Source: Burkholderiales bacterium (GTDB taxonomy: Bacteria; Pseudomonadota; Gammaproteobacteria; Burkholderiales; Burkholderiaceae_C). Taken from it: a DNA stretch of 64,000 nt. Below are positions 1 to 9,231 of this stretch, piece after piece. Every line of letters begins with the position of its first letter. The first letter of the stretch is position 1. The DNA lies in the NCBI GenBank assembly GCA_017307855.1, contig JAFKGD010000010.1, positions 124,001-188,000 of the forward strand, read 5' to 3'. A program made the position numbers and the translations under genes. The notes below the pieces were generated by a model that was not told the DNA's origin, ran no database searches, and was given only the letters and a program-made list of their open reading frames with translations.

Positions 1-855
1 GACGAAGTGATGACCCAGGCCGGTCGCACGCTGGCCGATGTCGACGTGGTCGCCTTCACGCGCGGCCCGGGGCTGGCCGGTGCGCTGCTGGTCGGCGCGG
101 GCGTGGCCTGCGCGCTGGGTGCGGCGCTCGACCGGCCGGTGCTGGGCGTGCACCACCTCGAAGGGCATCTGCTGTCGCCCTTCCTCTCGGCCGATCCGCC
201 CGAGTTTCCGTTCGTCGCGCTGCTGGTGTCGGGCGGCCACACCCAGCTCATGCGGGTGGACGGGGTCGGGCGCTACGAACTGCTGGGTGAGACGATCGAC
301 GACGCGGCCGGCGAGGCGTTCGACAAGTCGGCCAAGCTGCTGGGCCTGGGTTATCCGGGCGGGCCCGCGTTGTCGCGCCTGGCGGAGCAGGGCGATGCCG
401 CTGCCTTCAAGCTGCCGCGGCCGCTGCTGCACAGCGGCGATCTCGACTTTTCCTTCGCGGGGCTGAAGACGGCGGTGCTCACGCAGGTGAAGAAGCTCGG
501 CGACGGGCTCGATGCGCGGCGCGCCGACGTCGCGGCCAGCACCGAGGCCGCCATCGTCGACGTGCTGCTGGCCAAGTCGCTGGCGGCCCTCAAGGTCACC
601 GGACTCCAGCGGCTGGTCGTGGCCGGTGGCGTGGGCGCCAACCGGCACCTGCGCATGCAGCTGGACGAAGCCTGCGCGCGCCGGGGCGTGCGCGTGCACT
701 ACCCCGAACTGGCGCTGTGCACCGACAACGGCGCCATGATCGCCATGGCCGCCGCCATGCGCCTGCAGGCGGGCGTCGGGACGGCACGGCGCGACTACGC
801 GTTCGACGTGCGGCCGCGCTGGCCGCTGGCCGAGCTGGCCGCCGACGCGGCCTGA
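1..855 (+). CDS. tsaD: tRNA threonylcarbamoyladenosine transferase TsaD (3' part, start outside window)
   Basis: Catalytic subunit that transfers threonylcarbamoyl from threonylcarbamoyl-AMP to A37 of ANN-decoding tRNAs, working in the cytoplasm with TsaB and TsaE. The visible 284 residues include the metal-binding HHLEGH motif (around nt 151-168), the ATP/sugar-kinase-fold motif LVSGGHTQL, the [19 protein letters not shown] segment, and the C-terminal [11 protein letters not shown] and CTDNGAM motifs. All are typical of the TsaD/Kae1 family. The frame is open to the first base of the window, so the N-terminal part, about 50-60 residues by family length, lies upstream; no start codon is chosen here. 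It ends at TGA 853-855 and faces the convergent heat-shock gene. Identification is secure. Confidence 0.95.
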   Translation, partial: DEVMTQAGRTLADVDVVAFTRGPGLAGALLVGAGVACALGAALDRPVLGVHHLEGHLLSPFLSADPPEFPFVALLVSGGHTQLMRVDGVGRYELLGETIDDAAGEAFDKSAKLLGLGYPGGPALSRLAEQGDAAAFKLPRPLLHSGDLDFSFAGLKTAVLTQVKKLGDGLDARRADVAASTEAAIVDVLLAKSLAALKVTGLQRLVVAGGVGANRHLRMQLDEACARRGVRVHYPELALCTDNGAMIAMAAAMRLQAGVGTARRDYAFDVRPRWPLAELAADAA

Positions 856-872
856 AGCCCGGCCGGCCGCGC

Positions 873-906
873 AAAAAAAAGGCCGCACGCCCGGGGGCAT
901 GCGGCC
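873..906 (-). terminator. Rho-independent terminator of the small heat-shock gene
   Basis: Read on the minus strand, a GC-rich hairpin (arms GGCCGCA/TGCGGCC, 881-906) is followed by eight consecutive T (A873-A880 on the plus strand). It lies 47 bp after the minus-strand stop at 953. On the plus strand there is no T-run, so it serves the heat-shock gene rather than tsaD. Confidence 0.85.
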
Positions 907-952
907 TGCAAGGGGGCGCGAGGGCCCCACGAGGAGTTTCGGGTAACCGGCC

Positions 953-1330
953 TTACTTGATGGCCAGCGTGGTGACGTTGGAAACCGGCACCTGCTTGGC
1001 CAGCCGGAGCGTCAGCACGCCGTTGTCCAGGCGCGCCTCGCTGGCCTGGGTGTCGATGGCCTGAGGCAGCTCGTAGGCCGCCTTGTACTGCCGGGGCGCT
1101 TCGGCCTTGGTGGCAACGCGCACCACAGCGCCTTCGATGCCGATGTCCAGCTGCTCACGGCTCACGCCGGGCACGTCGAGCGTGATGGTCCAGTGCGTGT
1201 CGTCCTGCTGCACGTTCGCGCCGGCGGCGAAGCCACCCAGCGCATCGGCGAAGAAGCGGTCGAAGCCGCGATCGAAGGAACGCAGCGAAGGGGTGTAGCC
1301 GCGGGTACGGAGAACGGGTGCGAAGAACAT
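953..1330 (-). CDS. Hsp20/alpha-crystallin family small heat-shock protein
   Basis: ATP-independent holdase chaperone that binds unfolding proteins in the cytoplasm. The 125-residue product has a short N-terminal arm (about 1-35) and then an alpha-crystallin domain. Visible in it are the beta-strand motif TITLDVPGVSREQL, the A-x3-NGVLTL box near residue 105 and a C-terminal VPV triplet that resembles the oligomer-linking I/V-x-I/V motif. Start is the ATG at 1330, with AAGGAG 9 nt upstream. It is monocistronic, has its own terminator and a heat-shock-like promoter. Family is clear; no paralogue-specific symbol (ibpA or hspA) is assigned. Confidence 0.92.
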   Translation of the reverse strand: MFFAPVLRTRGYTPSLRSFDRGFDRFFADALGGFAAGANVQQDDTHWTITLDVPGVSREQLDIGIEGAVVRVATKAEAPRQYKAAYELPQAIDTQASEARLDNGVLTLRLAKQVPVSNVTTLAIK

Positions 1331-1355
1331 GATGGAAGGCTCCTTGTGTCAGTCA

Positions 1356-1383
1356 ACGTGGGGCGCGAGGCACTTTGTGCAAC
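1356..1383 (-). promoter_or_regulatory. Candidate sigma-32 (heat-shock) promoter for the Hsp20 gene
   Basis: On the minus strand, GTTGCA (1383-1378) and CCCCACGT (1363-1356) are separated by 14 bp. This resembles the sigma-32 pattern CTTGAA-N13/14-CCCCATNT. It is placed 26 bp before the Hsp20 start codon. The -10 match is good and the -35 only partial, so this is a candidate. Confidence 0.4.
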
Positions 1384-1471
1384 ATCGCGTCCCGTACACT
1401 GCGCGGCTTTCGACCGTGATCGCCGCATGCCTCCAACATGCGCGCAAGCCGTTGTTTTTCAAGGGAAAAGT

Positions 1472-2743
1472 TTGTCTGAGAATTTTCGCCGCCGGCTCTT
1501 GAAATCACTCGCCGCAGCGCTATTTGTTCCGCCCCTCGCGCAGGCCCAGCCAGCCGGCGTGCCCATCAAGGTGGCGTTGATCGAAAGCCTCTCCGGGCCT
1601 GCCGGCAACACCGGTGAAGCCGTCTTCCGCAACCTGCACTGGGCCATGGAGCGCGTGAATGCGCGCGGCGGCATCGCATTGCCGGGCGGTGCCCGGCCGC
1701 TCACCCTGGTGCGCTACGACAGCAAGGGCCAGACTGAAGAGGCGCTATCGGTGCTTCGGGCGGCCATCGACGGTGGTGCCCGCTTCATCGCCCAGGGCAA
1801 CAGCTCGGCGGTGGCGTCGGGCCTGCTCGAGGCCATTGCCCGCCACAACGAACGCGACCCGGCGCGGCGCGTGGTGTTCCTCAATTACTCCGCGGTCGAT
1901 CCGCCGCTGACCAACGAGCGCTGCAATTTCTGGCATTTCCGCTTCGATGCCCATGCCGACATGCGCATGCGCGCGCTGATGAGCGTGCTGGGCGAGGACC
2001 GCGGCGTGAAGGGTGTCTACCTGATCGGGCAGGACTACAGCTTCGGCCAGGCCGTGCTGCGCGAGGCGCGCCGCCAGTTGGGCGAACGCCGCCCCGACGT
2101 GCGCGTGCTGGCCGAGGAGCTGCACCCCATGATGCGGGTGAAGGACTTCGCGCCCTACGCCGCCAAGATCCGGGCCAGCGGTGCGCAGGCCGTGATCACC
2201 GGCAACTGGGGCAACGACCTCACACTGCTGGTCAAGGCTGCGCGCGAGGCTGGCTTCGAGGGCAAGTTCTACACCTTCTACGGCAACGCGCTCGGCGCGC
2301 CGGCCGCGCTGGGCGACGCCGGCGTGGGCCGTGTCATCGCCGTGGCCGACTGGCTGCCCAACGTCGCCACGCGCGAGAGCGAGGAGTTCTACCGGTCGTT
2401 CCGCGAGCGTTTCCCCAACCCGGCCGACGACTACGTTCACATGCGCATGCAGTTGCTGATCGAGTCGTTGGCGCAGGCCATCGGCCGTGCCGGCTCGGTC
2501 GAGGCGGGCGCCGTCGCCGCGCAACTGGAGAACGCGTCGGTGACACTGGCCGGCCAGACCGGCACCATGCGCGCGGCCGACCACCAGTTCCAGCAGACGC
2601 TGGTGGTGGGGGTGATGGACAAACAGGGCACACCCGGCGTCAAGTTCGACGTCGAGGGCTCGGGCTATGGCTTCCGCGTGATCCGCACGCTGTCGTCCGC
2701 CCAGGCCGAAATGCCCCACAGCTGCGTCATGGCGCGGCCCTGA
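1472..2743 (+). CDS. ABC transporter substrate-binding protein, branched-chain amino acid (LivK) type
   Basis: Periplasmic binding protein of the type I (Leu/Ile/Val, urea or aromatic acid) fold, expected to deliver a ligand to an ABC importer. The TTG at 1472 is preferred as start: it has AAGGGA just upstream and gives a compact signal peptide (SENFRRRLLKSLAAALFVPPLAQA, quoted as the region up to the AQA cleavage site near residue 25). ATG 1427 would add 15 residues and has no clear ribosome site. The mature part opens with IKVALIESLSGPAGNTG, the usual first strand of this family, and contains YDSKGQTEEAL and QDYSFGQ motifs. Length 423 residues is normal. No permease or ATPase genes adjoin it, so it is an orphan and its ligand is unknown. 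Confidence 0.8.
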   Translation: MSENFRRRLLKSLAAALFVPPLAQAQPAGVPIKVALIESLSGPAGNTGEAVFRNLHWAMERVNARGGIALPGGARPLTLVRYDSKGQTEEALSVLRAAIDGGARFIAQGNSSAVASGLLEAIARHNERDPARRVVFLNYSAVDPPLTNERCNFWHFRFDAHADMRMRALMSVLGEDRGVKGVYLIGQDYSFGQAVLREARRQLGERRPDVRVLAEELHPMMRVKDFAPYAAKIRASGAQAVITGNWGNDLTLLVKAAREAGFEGKFYTFYGNALGAPAALGDAGVGRVIAVADWLPNVATRESEEFYRSFRERFPNPADDYVHMRMQLLIESLAQAIGRAGSVEAGAVAAQLENASVTLAGQTGTMRAADHQFQQTLVVGVMDKQGTPGVKFDVEGSGYGFRVIRTLSSAQAEMPHSCVMARP

Positions 2744-2762
2744 AAACGGAAAGGCAGCCGAC

Positions 2763-3929
2763 ATGCGCCAGGCCATCGTCGATCTCGAGGCGTCCCGCAT
2801 CCGCGAAGTGGCCAACGCCGGGCTGGGGCGCGAGGACGTGCTGGCGTTCTGGTTCGGCGAAAGCGACGAGGTCACGCCCGAATTCATCCGCCAGGCCGCC
2901 AGCGACTCCATCCTGCGCGGCGAAACCTTCTACGCCCACAACCTCGGCCTGCCCGAGCTGCGCGAGGCCATCGCCGGCTACACCACGGCGCTGCATGGGG
3001 CGGTGGGCGCCGACCGCATCGCCGTCACCTCGGGCGGCGTCAGCGCGCTGATGCTGGCGGTGCAGGCGCTGGTGAATGCGGGCGACGAAGTGGTCGCGGT
3101 CACACCCGTATGGCCCAACCTCACGGCGCAGCCGGCGATACTGGGTGCCTGCGTTCGCTGCGTGGCGTTGCAGGTGATCGACGGGGCGTGGCGGCTCGAC
3201 CTGCCCGCGCTGCTGAGGGCTGTGACACCGGCCACGCGCCTGCTGATCGTCAACGCGCCCAACAACCCCACGGGCTGGACGTTGAACCCGGCCGAGCAGC
3301 AGGCCATCCTCCAGCATTGCCGCGCCACTGGCACCTGGATCCTGGCCGACGAGGTGTACGAACGGCTGTATTACGAGGGGGGCGAGACTCGGGCCGCCCC
3401 CAGCTTTCTCGATGTGGCCGGGCCCGACGATCGCCTCGTGGTCGCGCAAAGCTTTTCCAAGAGCTTCCTCATGACCGGATGGCGGCTGGGCTGGCTGGTG
3501 ATGCCGGCCGCGATGACGCCGCACATGGGCAAGCTGATCGAGTTCAACACCTCGTGCACCAGCGTGTTCGTGCAGCGCGCCGGCCTGGCGGCGCTGGCCA
3601 GCGCGGACGAGGTGACGCCGCGCGTGGTGGCCCACCTGCGCCGCTGCCGCGACACGCTGGTGCCGCTGCTGCAGGCCGTGCCAGGCGTGCATGTCTCGCC
3701 GGCGCCGGGCGGCATGTACGCCTTCTTCCGCATCGACGGGCAGGCCGACTCGCTGGCGACGGCGAAACGGCTCGTCACCGAGGCTGGGCTGGGAATCGCG
3801 CCGGGCAACGCCTTCGGCGAAGAGGGGCAGGGCTGGTTCCGATGGTGTTTCGCCACGCAGGAGCTCGGCCGGCTGGCCGAAGGCGTGCGGCGCCTTGAGC
3901 GCTGGCTCGCCGCGCAGCCGCGTGGCTGA
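2763..3929 (+). CDS. PLP-dependent class I/II aminotransferase
   Basis: Cytoplasmic fold-type I aminotransferase, 388 residues. Visible are the NAPNNPTGW motif that contacts the cofactor, the ADEVYERLYY segment (Asp and Tyr of the PLP pocket), and SFSKSFLMTGWRLGW, where Lys233 is the predicted Schiff-base lysine. Near the C-terminus is FRWCFA, carrying the Arg expected to bind the substrate carboxylate. The start ATG has GGAAAGG upstream and lies 19 bp after the preceding gene, so the two may be co-transcribed. The amino-donor specificity (aspartate, aromatic or branched-chain) cannot be judged from sequence alone. Confidence 0.9.
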   Translation: MRQAIVDLEASRIREVANAGLGREDVLAFWFGESDEVTPEFIRQAASDSILRGETFYAHNLGLPELREAIAGYTTALHGAVGADRIAVTSGGVSALMLAVQALVNAGDEVVAVTPVWPNLTAQPAILGACVRCVALQVIDGAWRLDLPALLRAVTPATRLLIVNAPNNPTGWTLNPAEQQAILQHCRATGTWILADEVYERLYYEGGETRAAPSFLDVAGPDDRLVVAQSFSKSFLMTGWRLGWLVMPAAMTPHMGKLIEFNTSCTSVFVQRAGLAALASADEVTPRVVAHLRRCRDTLVPLLQAVPGVHVSPAPGGMYAFFRIDGQADSLATAKRLVTEAGLGIAPGNAFGEEGQGWFRWCFATQELGRLAEGVRRLERWLAAQPRG

Positions 3930-3961
3930 GGAAGCGGGGGCAGGGCGGCCGCCCGCCGCGC

Positions 3962-3967
3962 TATAAT
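3962..3967 (+). promoter_or_regulatory. -10 box (TATAAT) of the rpsO promoter
   Basis: A perfect TATAAT lies 85 bp before the rpsO start, right after the aminotransferase gene. The -35 region is GC-rich and has no good TTGACA match. The following leader contains a small TTGC/GCAA inverted repeat. S15 represses its own translation in other bacteria through a leader structure, and the long leader is compatible with that. Confidence 0.55.
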
Positions 3968-4052
3968 CCCAAAGCTTTGCATTCCGCAAGGTACACGCAC
4001 ACGGCATTTCCGGCTGTCTGCGCAAGTCAAACATTCACTGGAAAACACTGAC

Positions 4053-4316
4053 ATGACCACCCTGAACAAGGCCGAGATCGTCCAGGCCAACGCGCGCGCC
4101 GCCAACGACACGGGCAGCCCCGAAGTGCAAGTCGCACTGCTCACGGCCCGCATCAACGAACTCACCCCCCACTTCAAGCAGCACGCCAAGGACCACCACG
4201 GCCGCCGCGGCCTGCTGCGCATGGTGAGCCGCCGCCGCAAGCTGCTGGACTACCTCAAGTCCAAGGACGTGACCCGTTACAGCGCGCTGATCGCCAAGCT
4301 GGGCCTGCGCAAGTAA
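4053..4316 (+). CDS. rpsO: 30S ribosomal protein S15
   Basis: Primary 16S rRNA-binding protein of the small-subunit platform. The 87-residue product is near the usual 88-89 residues and contains the conserved [14 protein letters not shown] and [21 protein letters not shown] segments that contact the rRNA three-way junction. It is followed by pnp, the conserved rpsO-pnp order in many bacteria, with a stable hairpin between them. Confidence 0.98.
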   Translation: MTTLNKAEIVQANARAANDTGSPEVQVALLTARINELTPHFKQHAKDHHGRRGLLRMVSRRRKLLDYLKSKDVTRYSALIAKLGLRK

Positions 4317-4334
4317 GCGGCAACCGCACGTAGC

Positions 4335-4369
4335 AAACGCCTGGGTTGGCTGGCTGACTCAGGCGTTTT
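4335..4369 (+). terminator. Rho-independent terminator or attenuator after rpsO
   Basis: Nine-bp perfect arms AAACGCCTG (4335-4343) and CAGGCGTTT (4360-4368) with a 16-nt loop are followed by a short T-rich tail. It sits 18 bp after the rpsO stop and can end rpsO transcripts while allowing some read-through into pnp. Confidence 0.75.
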
Positions 4370-4452
4370 GCACTTTGAAGCATTGAAAACTGCCGGTGGC
4401 GCCCCGCGCTGCCGGCCCCTCCCGGAGAACGTCAGGCAGATCGAAGCTGTGT

Positions 4453-4497
4453 CATTCCAACGGTATTCGCGCCCCGCGTGCGAGCTTCGCTGGAATG
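4453..4497 (+). promoter_or_regulatory. Long hairpin in the pnp leader
   Basis: Arms CATTCCA (4453-4459) and TGGAATG (4491-4497) enclose a further self-complementary TCGCGC/GTGCGA core, making a long interrupted stem 82 bp before pnp. In Escherichia coli an RNase III-cut stem in the pnp leader mediates PNPase autoregulation; this element is in the right place for the same role. The function is inferred. Confidence 0.45.
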
Positions 4498-4578
4498 GCA
4501 TCGTGTTCTGCGGCGCGGTTTCCGGATCCTGCTGAGGGGTGGTCCGCCACCTCTCGCCATCCAACTCAAGGAGCCAAC

Positions 4579-6915
4579 ATGAGCCTCTTCAACAAAGTCA
4601 CCAAGACCTTCCAGTGGGGCCAGCACACGGTCACCATGGAAACCGGCGAAATCGCCCGCCAGGCCACCGGTGCCGTGCTGGTCAACATCGACGACACCGT
4701 GGTGCTCGCCACCGTGGTCGCCTCCAAGTCGGCCAAGCCCGGCCAGGACTTCTTCCCGCTGACCGTCGACTACATCGAGAAGACCTATGCCGCCGGGAAG
4801 ATCCCCGGCAGCTTCTTCAAGCGCGAAGCCAAGCCCAGCGAGCTCGAAACGCTGACCAGCCGCCTGATCGACCGCCCGATCCGCCCGCTGTTCCCCGAGG
4901 GCTTCTTCAACGAAGTCCATGTGGTGATCCACACCGTGTCGCTCAACCCCGAAGTCGACGCCGACATCGCCGCGATGATCGCGTCGAGCGCCGCCCTGGC
5001 CATCTCGGGCATCCCGTTCGCGGGCCCGATCGGCGCCGCGCGCGTGGGCTACATCAACGGCGAATACGTGCTGAACCCGGGCCAGACCCAACGCAAGGAC
5101 TCGCAGATGGACCTCGTGGTCGCGGGCACCGAAGCGGCCGTGCTGATGGTCGAGTCCGAAGCGCAGCAACTGTCCGAAGAAGTCATGCTTGGCGGTGTCG
5201 TGTTCGGCCACGAGCAGGCCAGGACGGCCATCAACGCCATCCATGAACTCGTCCGTGACGCCGGCAAGCCGGCCTGGGACTGGCAGCCGCCCGCCCAGGA
5301 CGAAGCCTTCGTCGCCAAGATCAAGGCCCTGGCCGAAGACAAGCTGCGTGCCGCCTACCAGCTGCGCAACAAGCAGGCCCGCACTCAGGCCCTGCGCGAG
5401 GCCTCGGCCTCGGTGCTGGCCGGCCTGAAGGAAGAGGGCGCCGAATTCGACGCGGTGAAGGTGGGCGACCAGCTGTTCGCCCTCGAGGCCGCCATCGTGC
5501 GCAGCCAGATCCTGGCGGGTGAGCCGCGCATCGACGGCCGCGACACGCGTACCGTGCGCCCGATCGAAATCCGCAACGGCGTTCTGCCCCGCACCCACGG
5601 TTCGGCCCTGTTCACGCGCGGCGAAACCCAGGCCCTGGTGATCGCTACGCTGGGCACCGAGCGCGATGCGCAGCGCATCGACGCGCTGGCCGGCGAGTTC
5701 GAGGACCGCTTCCTGTTCCACTACAACATGCCTCCCTTCGCCACCGGCGAAGTGGGCCGCATGGGCTCGACCAAGCGCCGCGAAGTCGGCCACGGCCGGC
5801 TGGCCAAGCGCGCGCTGGTCGCGTGCCTGCCCACGAAGGAAGAATTTCCCTACACCATCCGCGTGGTCTCGGAAATCACCGAATCCAACGGTTCCTCGTC
5901 GATGGCGTCGGTCTGCGGTGGCTGCCTGGCCATGATGGATGCAGGCGTTCCGATGAAGGCCCACGTGGCCGGCATCGCCATGGGCCTGATCAAGGACGGC
6001 AACCGCTTCGCGGTGCTGACCGACATCCTGGGCGACGAAGATCACCTGGGCGACATGGACTTCAAGGTGGCCGGCACCACGGCCGGCATCACCGCCCTGC
6101 AGATGGACATCAAGATCCAGGGCATCACCAAGGAAATCATGCAGGTCGCCCTGGCCCAGGCCAAGGAAGCGCGCGTGCACATCCTGGGCAAGATGCAGGA
6201 AGCCATGGGCGAAGCCAAGGCCGAGGTGTCGAGCTTCGCGCCCAAGCTCTACACGATGAAGATCAATCCCGAGAAGATCCGCGACGTGATCGGCAAGGGT
6301 GGCGCCGTGATCCGCGCGCTGACCGAAGAGACCGGCTGCCAGATCAACATCGAGGAAGACGGCACGATCACCATCGCCGCCACCGACGCCGCCAAGGCCG
6401 ATGTGGCCAAGCAGCGCATCGAGCAGATCACGGCCGAAGTCGAGATCGGCAAGATCTACGAAGGCCCGGTCACCAAGATCCTGGACTTCGGCGCCCTGAT
6501 CAACCTGCTGCCCGGCAAGGACGGCCTGCTGCACATCAGCCAGATCGCCCACGAGCGCGTCGAGAAGGTCACCGACTACCTGTCGGAAGGCCAGGTCGTC
6601 AAGGTCAAGGTCCTCGAGACCGACGACAAAGGCCGTGTCAAGCTGTCGATGAAGGCCCTGACCGAGCGCCCCGCCGGCATGCCCGAGCGCGAAGAGCGTT
6701 TCGATCGTGGTGATCGCGGCGACCGCGCCCCGCGTGGCGATCGCGCGCCGCGCGAAGACCGTGGCGGCTACCGCGAAGACCGCGCGCCGCGTGAAGATCG
6801 CGCCCCGCGCGAGGAGCGTGCTCCGCGTGAAGAGCGCGCCGCGCGCGACGACCAGTCGCAACAGCAGCAGTCGGAGGGCGACGTGCCGCGCGCCCCGTCG
6901 GCTCAGCAGGAGTAA
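4579..6915 (+). CDS. pnp: Polyribonucleotide nucleotidyltransferase (PNPase)
   Basis: Phosphorolytic 3'-to-5' exoribonuclease of the RNA degradosome, active as a trimer in the cytoplasm. The 778-residue product has two RNase PH-like halves (about 1-220 and 310-545), a KH domain (about 559-615, with the [10 protein letters not shown] loop) and an S1 domain (about 624-693, with [11 protein letters not shown]). The start ATG at 4579 has AAGGAG at ideal spacing; the longer open frame upstream is untranslated leader. Residues after about 697 form an unusual low-complexity tail of repeated D/E-R-A-P-R-E units ending in a glutamine run. It extends the protein beyond the ~710 residues of E. coli PNPase. 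Confidence 0.98.
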   Translation: MSLFNKVTKTFQWGQHTVTMETGEIARQATGAVLVNIDDTVVLATVVASKSAKPGQDFFPLTVDYIEKTYAAGKIPGSFFKREAKPSELETLTSRLIDRPIRPLFPEGFFNEVHVVIHTVSLNPEVDADIAAMIASSAALAISGIPFAGPIGAARVGYINGEYVLNPGQTQRKDSQMDLVVAGTEAAVLMVESEAQQLSEEVMLGGVVFGHEQARTAINAIHELVRDAGKPAWDWQPPAQDEAFVAKIKALAEDKLRAAYQLRNKQARTQALREASASVLAGLKEEGAEFDAVKVGDQLFALEAAIVRSQILAGEPRIDGRDTRTVRPIEIRNGVLPRTHGSALFTRGETQALVIATLGTERDAQRIDALAGEFEDRFLFHYNMPPFATGEVGRMGSTKRREVGHGRLAKRALVACLPTKEEFPYTIRVVSEITESNGSSSMASVCGGCLAMMDAGVPMKAHVAGIAMGLIKDGNRFAVLTDILGDEDHLGDMDFKVAGTTAGITALQMDIKIQGITKEIMQVALAQAKEARVHILGKMQEAMGEAKAEVSSFAPKLYTMKINPEKIRDVIGKGGAVIRALTEETGCQINIEEDGTITIAATDAAKADVAKQRIEQITAEVEIGKIYEGPVTKILDFGALINLLPGKDGLLHISQIAHERVEKVTDYLSEGQVVKVKVLETDDKGRVKLSMKALTERPAGMPEREERFDRGDRGDRAPRGDRAPREDRGGYREDRAPREDRAPREERAPREERAARDDQSQQQQSEGDVPRAPSAQQE
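6690..6860 (+). repeat. Degenerate in-frame repeat encoding the Arg/Asp/Glu-rich PNPase tail
   Basis: Imperfect tandem units around gcgccgcgcgaagaccg encode about ten variations of (D/E)RAPR(E/G)(D/E)R. The copies diverge in sequence, so this is a protein-level low-complexity tail and not a recent DNA duplication or CRISPR-like array. Confidence 0.7.
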
Positions 6916-6936
6916 TCCCGCCCCGCCTTCGGCCCA

Positions 6937-6960
6937 GAGCTCCCGCCACGGCGGGCGCTC
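6937..6960 (+). other. GC-rich hairpin between pnp and the quinone oxidoreductase gene
   Basis: GAGC and CCCGCC arms pair with GGCGGG and GCTC around an AC loop, 22 bp after the pnp stop. No T-run follows, so it is probably a 3'-end-stabilising or processing hairpin, not an intrinsic terminator. Confidence 0.45.
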
Positions 6961-6975
6961 GCCCCGGATCCACAG

Positions 6976-7980
6976 ATGCAAGCAATAGAGATCAGCCAAC
7001 CCGGCGCGCCTGACGTGCTGCGTGTCGTTGTCCGCCCCGATCCCACGCCAGCGGAAGGCGAACTGCTGATCCGCGTCGCGGCCAGCGGCGTGAATCGCCC
7101 CGACGTGCTGCAGCGCACCGGCAATTATCCCGTTCCACCCGGCGCGTCTGACATCCCCGGCCTCGAAGTCGCGGGTGTCATCGTCTCGGGTGACGCGGAC
7201 GCCATGCGCCAGGCGGGCCTGGCGGTCGGCGACCGCGTATGCGCGTTGGTGGCGGGCGGCGGCTATGCCGAACTCTGCGTTGCGCCCGTGGGCCAGTGCC
7301 TGCCCGTTCCGGCCGGTCTGTCGGACGTCGAGGCGGCGTCGCTGCCCGAGACGTTCTTCACCGTGTGGAGCAATGTGTTCGACCGGGGCCGGCTGCAGAA
7401 GGGCGAGACCCTGCTCGTGCAGGGCGGCACCAGCGGCATCGGCGTCACTGCCATCCAGATGGCCAAGGCGTTCGGCGCGACGGTGATCGCCACGGCGGGC
7501 TCGGACGACAAGTGCCGCGCCTGTCTCGAGCTGGGTGCCGATCACGCCGTCAACTACCGCACGCAGGACTTCGTCACCGAAGCCCGGCGCATTACCGAAG
7601 GGCGTGGCGTCGACGTCGTGCTCGACATGGTGGCCGGCGACTACGTGGCGCGCGAAGTCGATGTGCTGGCCGAAGATGGCCGCCTGGTCATCATCGCGGT
7701 ACAGGGCGGGATCAAGGCGGGCTTCAATGCCGGACTTGTGTTGCGTCGCCGGTTGCTCATCACGGGCTCGACCCTGCGTCCGCGCCCGGTGGCCTTCAAG
7801 GCCGCCATTGCCCAGGCGTTGCGCCACAACGTCTGGCCACTGATCGAGGCCGGTTCGATCCGGCCCGTCATCCATTCCACCTTCGCGGCCACAGAGGCCG
7901 CGCGGGCGCACGAACTCATGGAGTCCAACCAGCACGTCGGCAAGATCGTGCTGGACTGGTCCGATACCGATAGACCATGA
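6976..7980 (+). CDS. NAD(P)H:quinone oxidoreductase, zinc-independent MDR family (PIG3/QOR type)
   Basis: Cytoplasmic NADPH-dependent quinone reductase of the medium-chain dehydrogenase/reductase superfamily, 334 residues. The N-terminal GroES-like domain contains the family signature [12 protein letters not shown] and PGLEVAG. The Rossmann domain carries [15 protein letters not shown] (nucleotide-binding loop, about 153-167). Cysteine zinc ligands of alcohol dehydrogenases are absent. The stop overlaps the tpiA start by ATGA, so the two genes are translationally coupled. The physiological quinone is not known. Confidence 0.9.
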   Translation: MQAIEISQPGAPDVLRVVVRPDPTPAEGELLIRVAASGVNRPDVLQRTGNYPVPPGASDIPGLEVAGVIVSGDADAMRQAGLAVGDRVCALVAGGGYAELCVAPVGQCLPVPAGLSDVEAASLPETFFTVWSNVFDRGRLQKGETLLVQGGTSGIGVTAIQMAKAFGATVIATAGSDDKCRACLELGADHAVNYRTQDFVTEARRITEGRGVDVVLDMVAGDYVAREVDVLAEDGRLVIIAVQGGIKAGFNAGLVLRRRLLITGSTLRPRPVAFKAAIAQALRHNVWPLIEAGSIRPVIHSTFAATEAARAHELMESNQHVGKIVLDWSDTDRP

Positions 7981-8720
7981 TCCGCAAACTGATCGCCGGC
8001 AACTGGAAGATGAATGGCAGCCTCGAGGCCAACGAGGTGCTGGTGCGCGCCATCCTGGCGGGCGTGGGCACGCCAGGCTGCGACATCGCGGTCTGCGTGC
8101 CGGCGCCGTATCTCGCGCAGGTGGCTGGTCTGCTCAAGGGCCAGCAGTCCGTGGCGCTGGGGGCGCAGGATATCTCGCGCCATGCGCAGGGCGCCTACAC
8201 GGGCGAGGTGTCCGGCAGCATGCTGCGTGACTTCGGCACACGCTATGCGCTGGTGGGCCATTCCGAGCGCCGCCAGTACCACGGCGAAACCGATGAAGCA
8301 GTCGCGCTCAAGGCCAAGGCCGCGCTCGACGTCGGCATCACGCCCATCGTCTGCGTGGGCGAAACGCTCTCCGAGCGCGAGGCCGGCCAGACCGACGACG
8401 TGGTGCGGCGTCAGCTGGCGGCCGTGATCCATGAAAACGGACACTGCATCACCGAGATCGTGGTGGCCTACGAGCCCGTCTGGGCCATCGGCACCGGCAA
8501 GACCGCCACGCCGGCGCAGGCGCAGCAGGTGCACGCGGTATTGCGTTCCCAGCTGCATGCGGCCAGCACGGCCGCCGCCGGCATCCGCATCCTCTACGGC
8601 GGCAGCATGAATGCGGCGAATGCGGCTGAACTGCTGGCCCAGCCGGACATCGACGGCGGCCTGATCGGCGGCGCGTCGCTCAAGGCGCCTGATTTCCTCA
8701 CCATCGCAAGCGCGGCCTGA
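7977..8720 (+). CDS. tpiA: Triose-phosphate isomerase
   Basis: Interconverts dihydroxyacetone phosphate and glyceraldehyde 3-phosphate in glycolysis and gluconeogenesis. The 247-residue TIM barrel shows all catalytic elements: GNWKMNG (catalytic Lys near residue 12), GHSERR (catalytic His), [14 protein letters not shown] (catalytic Glu and flexible loop 6) and the phosphate-binding YGGS and GGASL loops. The ATG overlaps the quinone oxidoreductase stop by four bases. secG follows 42 bp downstream, a common neighbour order. Confidence 0.98.
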   Translation: MIRKLIAGNWKMNGSLEANEVLVRAILAGVGTPGCDIAVCVPAPYLAQVAGLLKGQQSVALGAQDISRHAQGAYTGEVSGSMLRDFGTRYALVGHSERRQYHGETDEAVALKAKAALDVGITPIVCVGETLSEREAGQTDDVVRRQLAAVIHENGHCITEIVVAYEPVWAIGTGKTATPAQAQQVHAVLRSQLHAASTAAAGIRILYGGSMNAANAAELLAQPDIDGGLIGGASLKAPDFLTIASAA

Positions 8721-8762
8721 GGCCGCCCCGCGACGACAGAACCCCCCCGGAGTCTCCAGACC

Positions 8763-9167
8763 ATGAACATCCTCCTGAACCTCATCCTGGCCGTCCAGCT
8801 GCTGTCGGCCCTGGTCATGATCGGCCTGATCCTGATCCAGCACGGCAAGGGCGCCGACATGGGCGCAGCTTTCGGCAGCGGCGGTGCTGGCAGCCTGTTT
8901 GGCGCCAGCGGCAGCGCCAACTTCCTCTCGCGTACCACGGCGGTGCTGGCGACGGTGTTCTTCGTGTGCACGCTGTCGCTGGCCTACTTCGGCACGCCCC
9001 GCCAGACGGGCATGGGCAGCGTGCTGGACAACCAGCCACCGGCCGCCGCCCCTTCAGCTCCGGCCGAAGTCCCGGGTGCTGCCTCGCAGGTGCCCGGCGC
9101 GGCACCCGCCGCTGCGCCCGCGCCCGCCGCCGCGGCTTCGGACGCAGGCCAGGTGCCGACCAAGTAA
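8763..9167 (+). CDS. secG: Protein-export membrane protein SecG
   Basis: Small subunit of the SecYEG translocon in the inner membrane. Two transmembrane helices (about 3-23 and 55-75) flank the conserved loop with GKGADMGAAFGSG and SLFGASGSANFLSR, the SecG hallmark. The product has 134 residues; the last 55 or so form an Ala/Pro-rich cytoplasmic tail seen in many betaproteobacterial SecG proteins. A strong terminator follows at once. Confidence 0.95.
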   Translation: MNILLNLILAVQLLSALVMIGLILIQHGKGADMGAAFGSGGAGSLFGASGSANFLSRTTAVLATVFFVCTLSLAYFGTPRQTGMGSVLDNQPPAAAPSAPAEVPGAASQVPGAAPAAAPAPAAAASDAGQVPTK

Positions 9168-9176
9168 TTCGCTCTG

Positions 9177-9213
9177 GAAAAAACCCGCGCCAAGGGGCAA
9201 AGCGCGGGGTTTT
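9177..9213 (+). terminator. Rho-independent terminator after secG
   Basis: Arms AAAACCCGCGC and GCGCGGGGTTTT form a long GC stem that ends in TTTT, starting 10 bp after the secG stop. The flanking A- and T-tracts make it potentially bidirectional. Confidence 0.85.
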
Positions 9214-9231
9214 CAGGGTAAACTCTGAGGC

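Noticed and set aside
6690-6860. Possible CRISPR-like or tandem DNA repeat
   Set aside because: The units are short, in frame, divergent and uninterrupted by spacers; they encode the PNPase tail.
6937-6960. Intrinsic terminator after pnp
   Set aside because: The stem is strong but no T-tract follows it and the next gene starts 15 bp later.
4432-7935. 1167-residue open frame on the minus strand
   Set aside because: Antisense to pnp and the quinone oxidoreductase gene; low-complexity composition and no recognisable domain.
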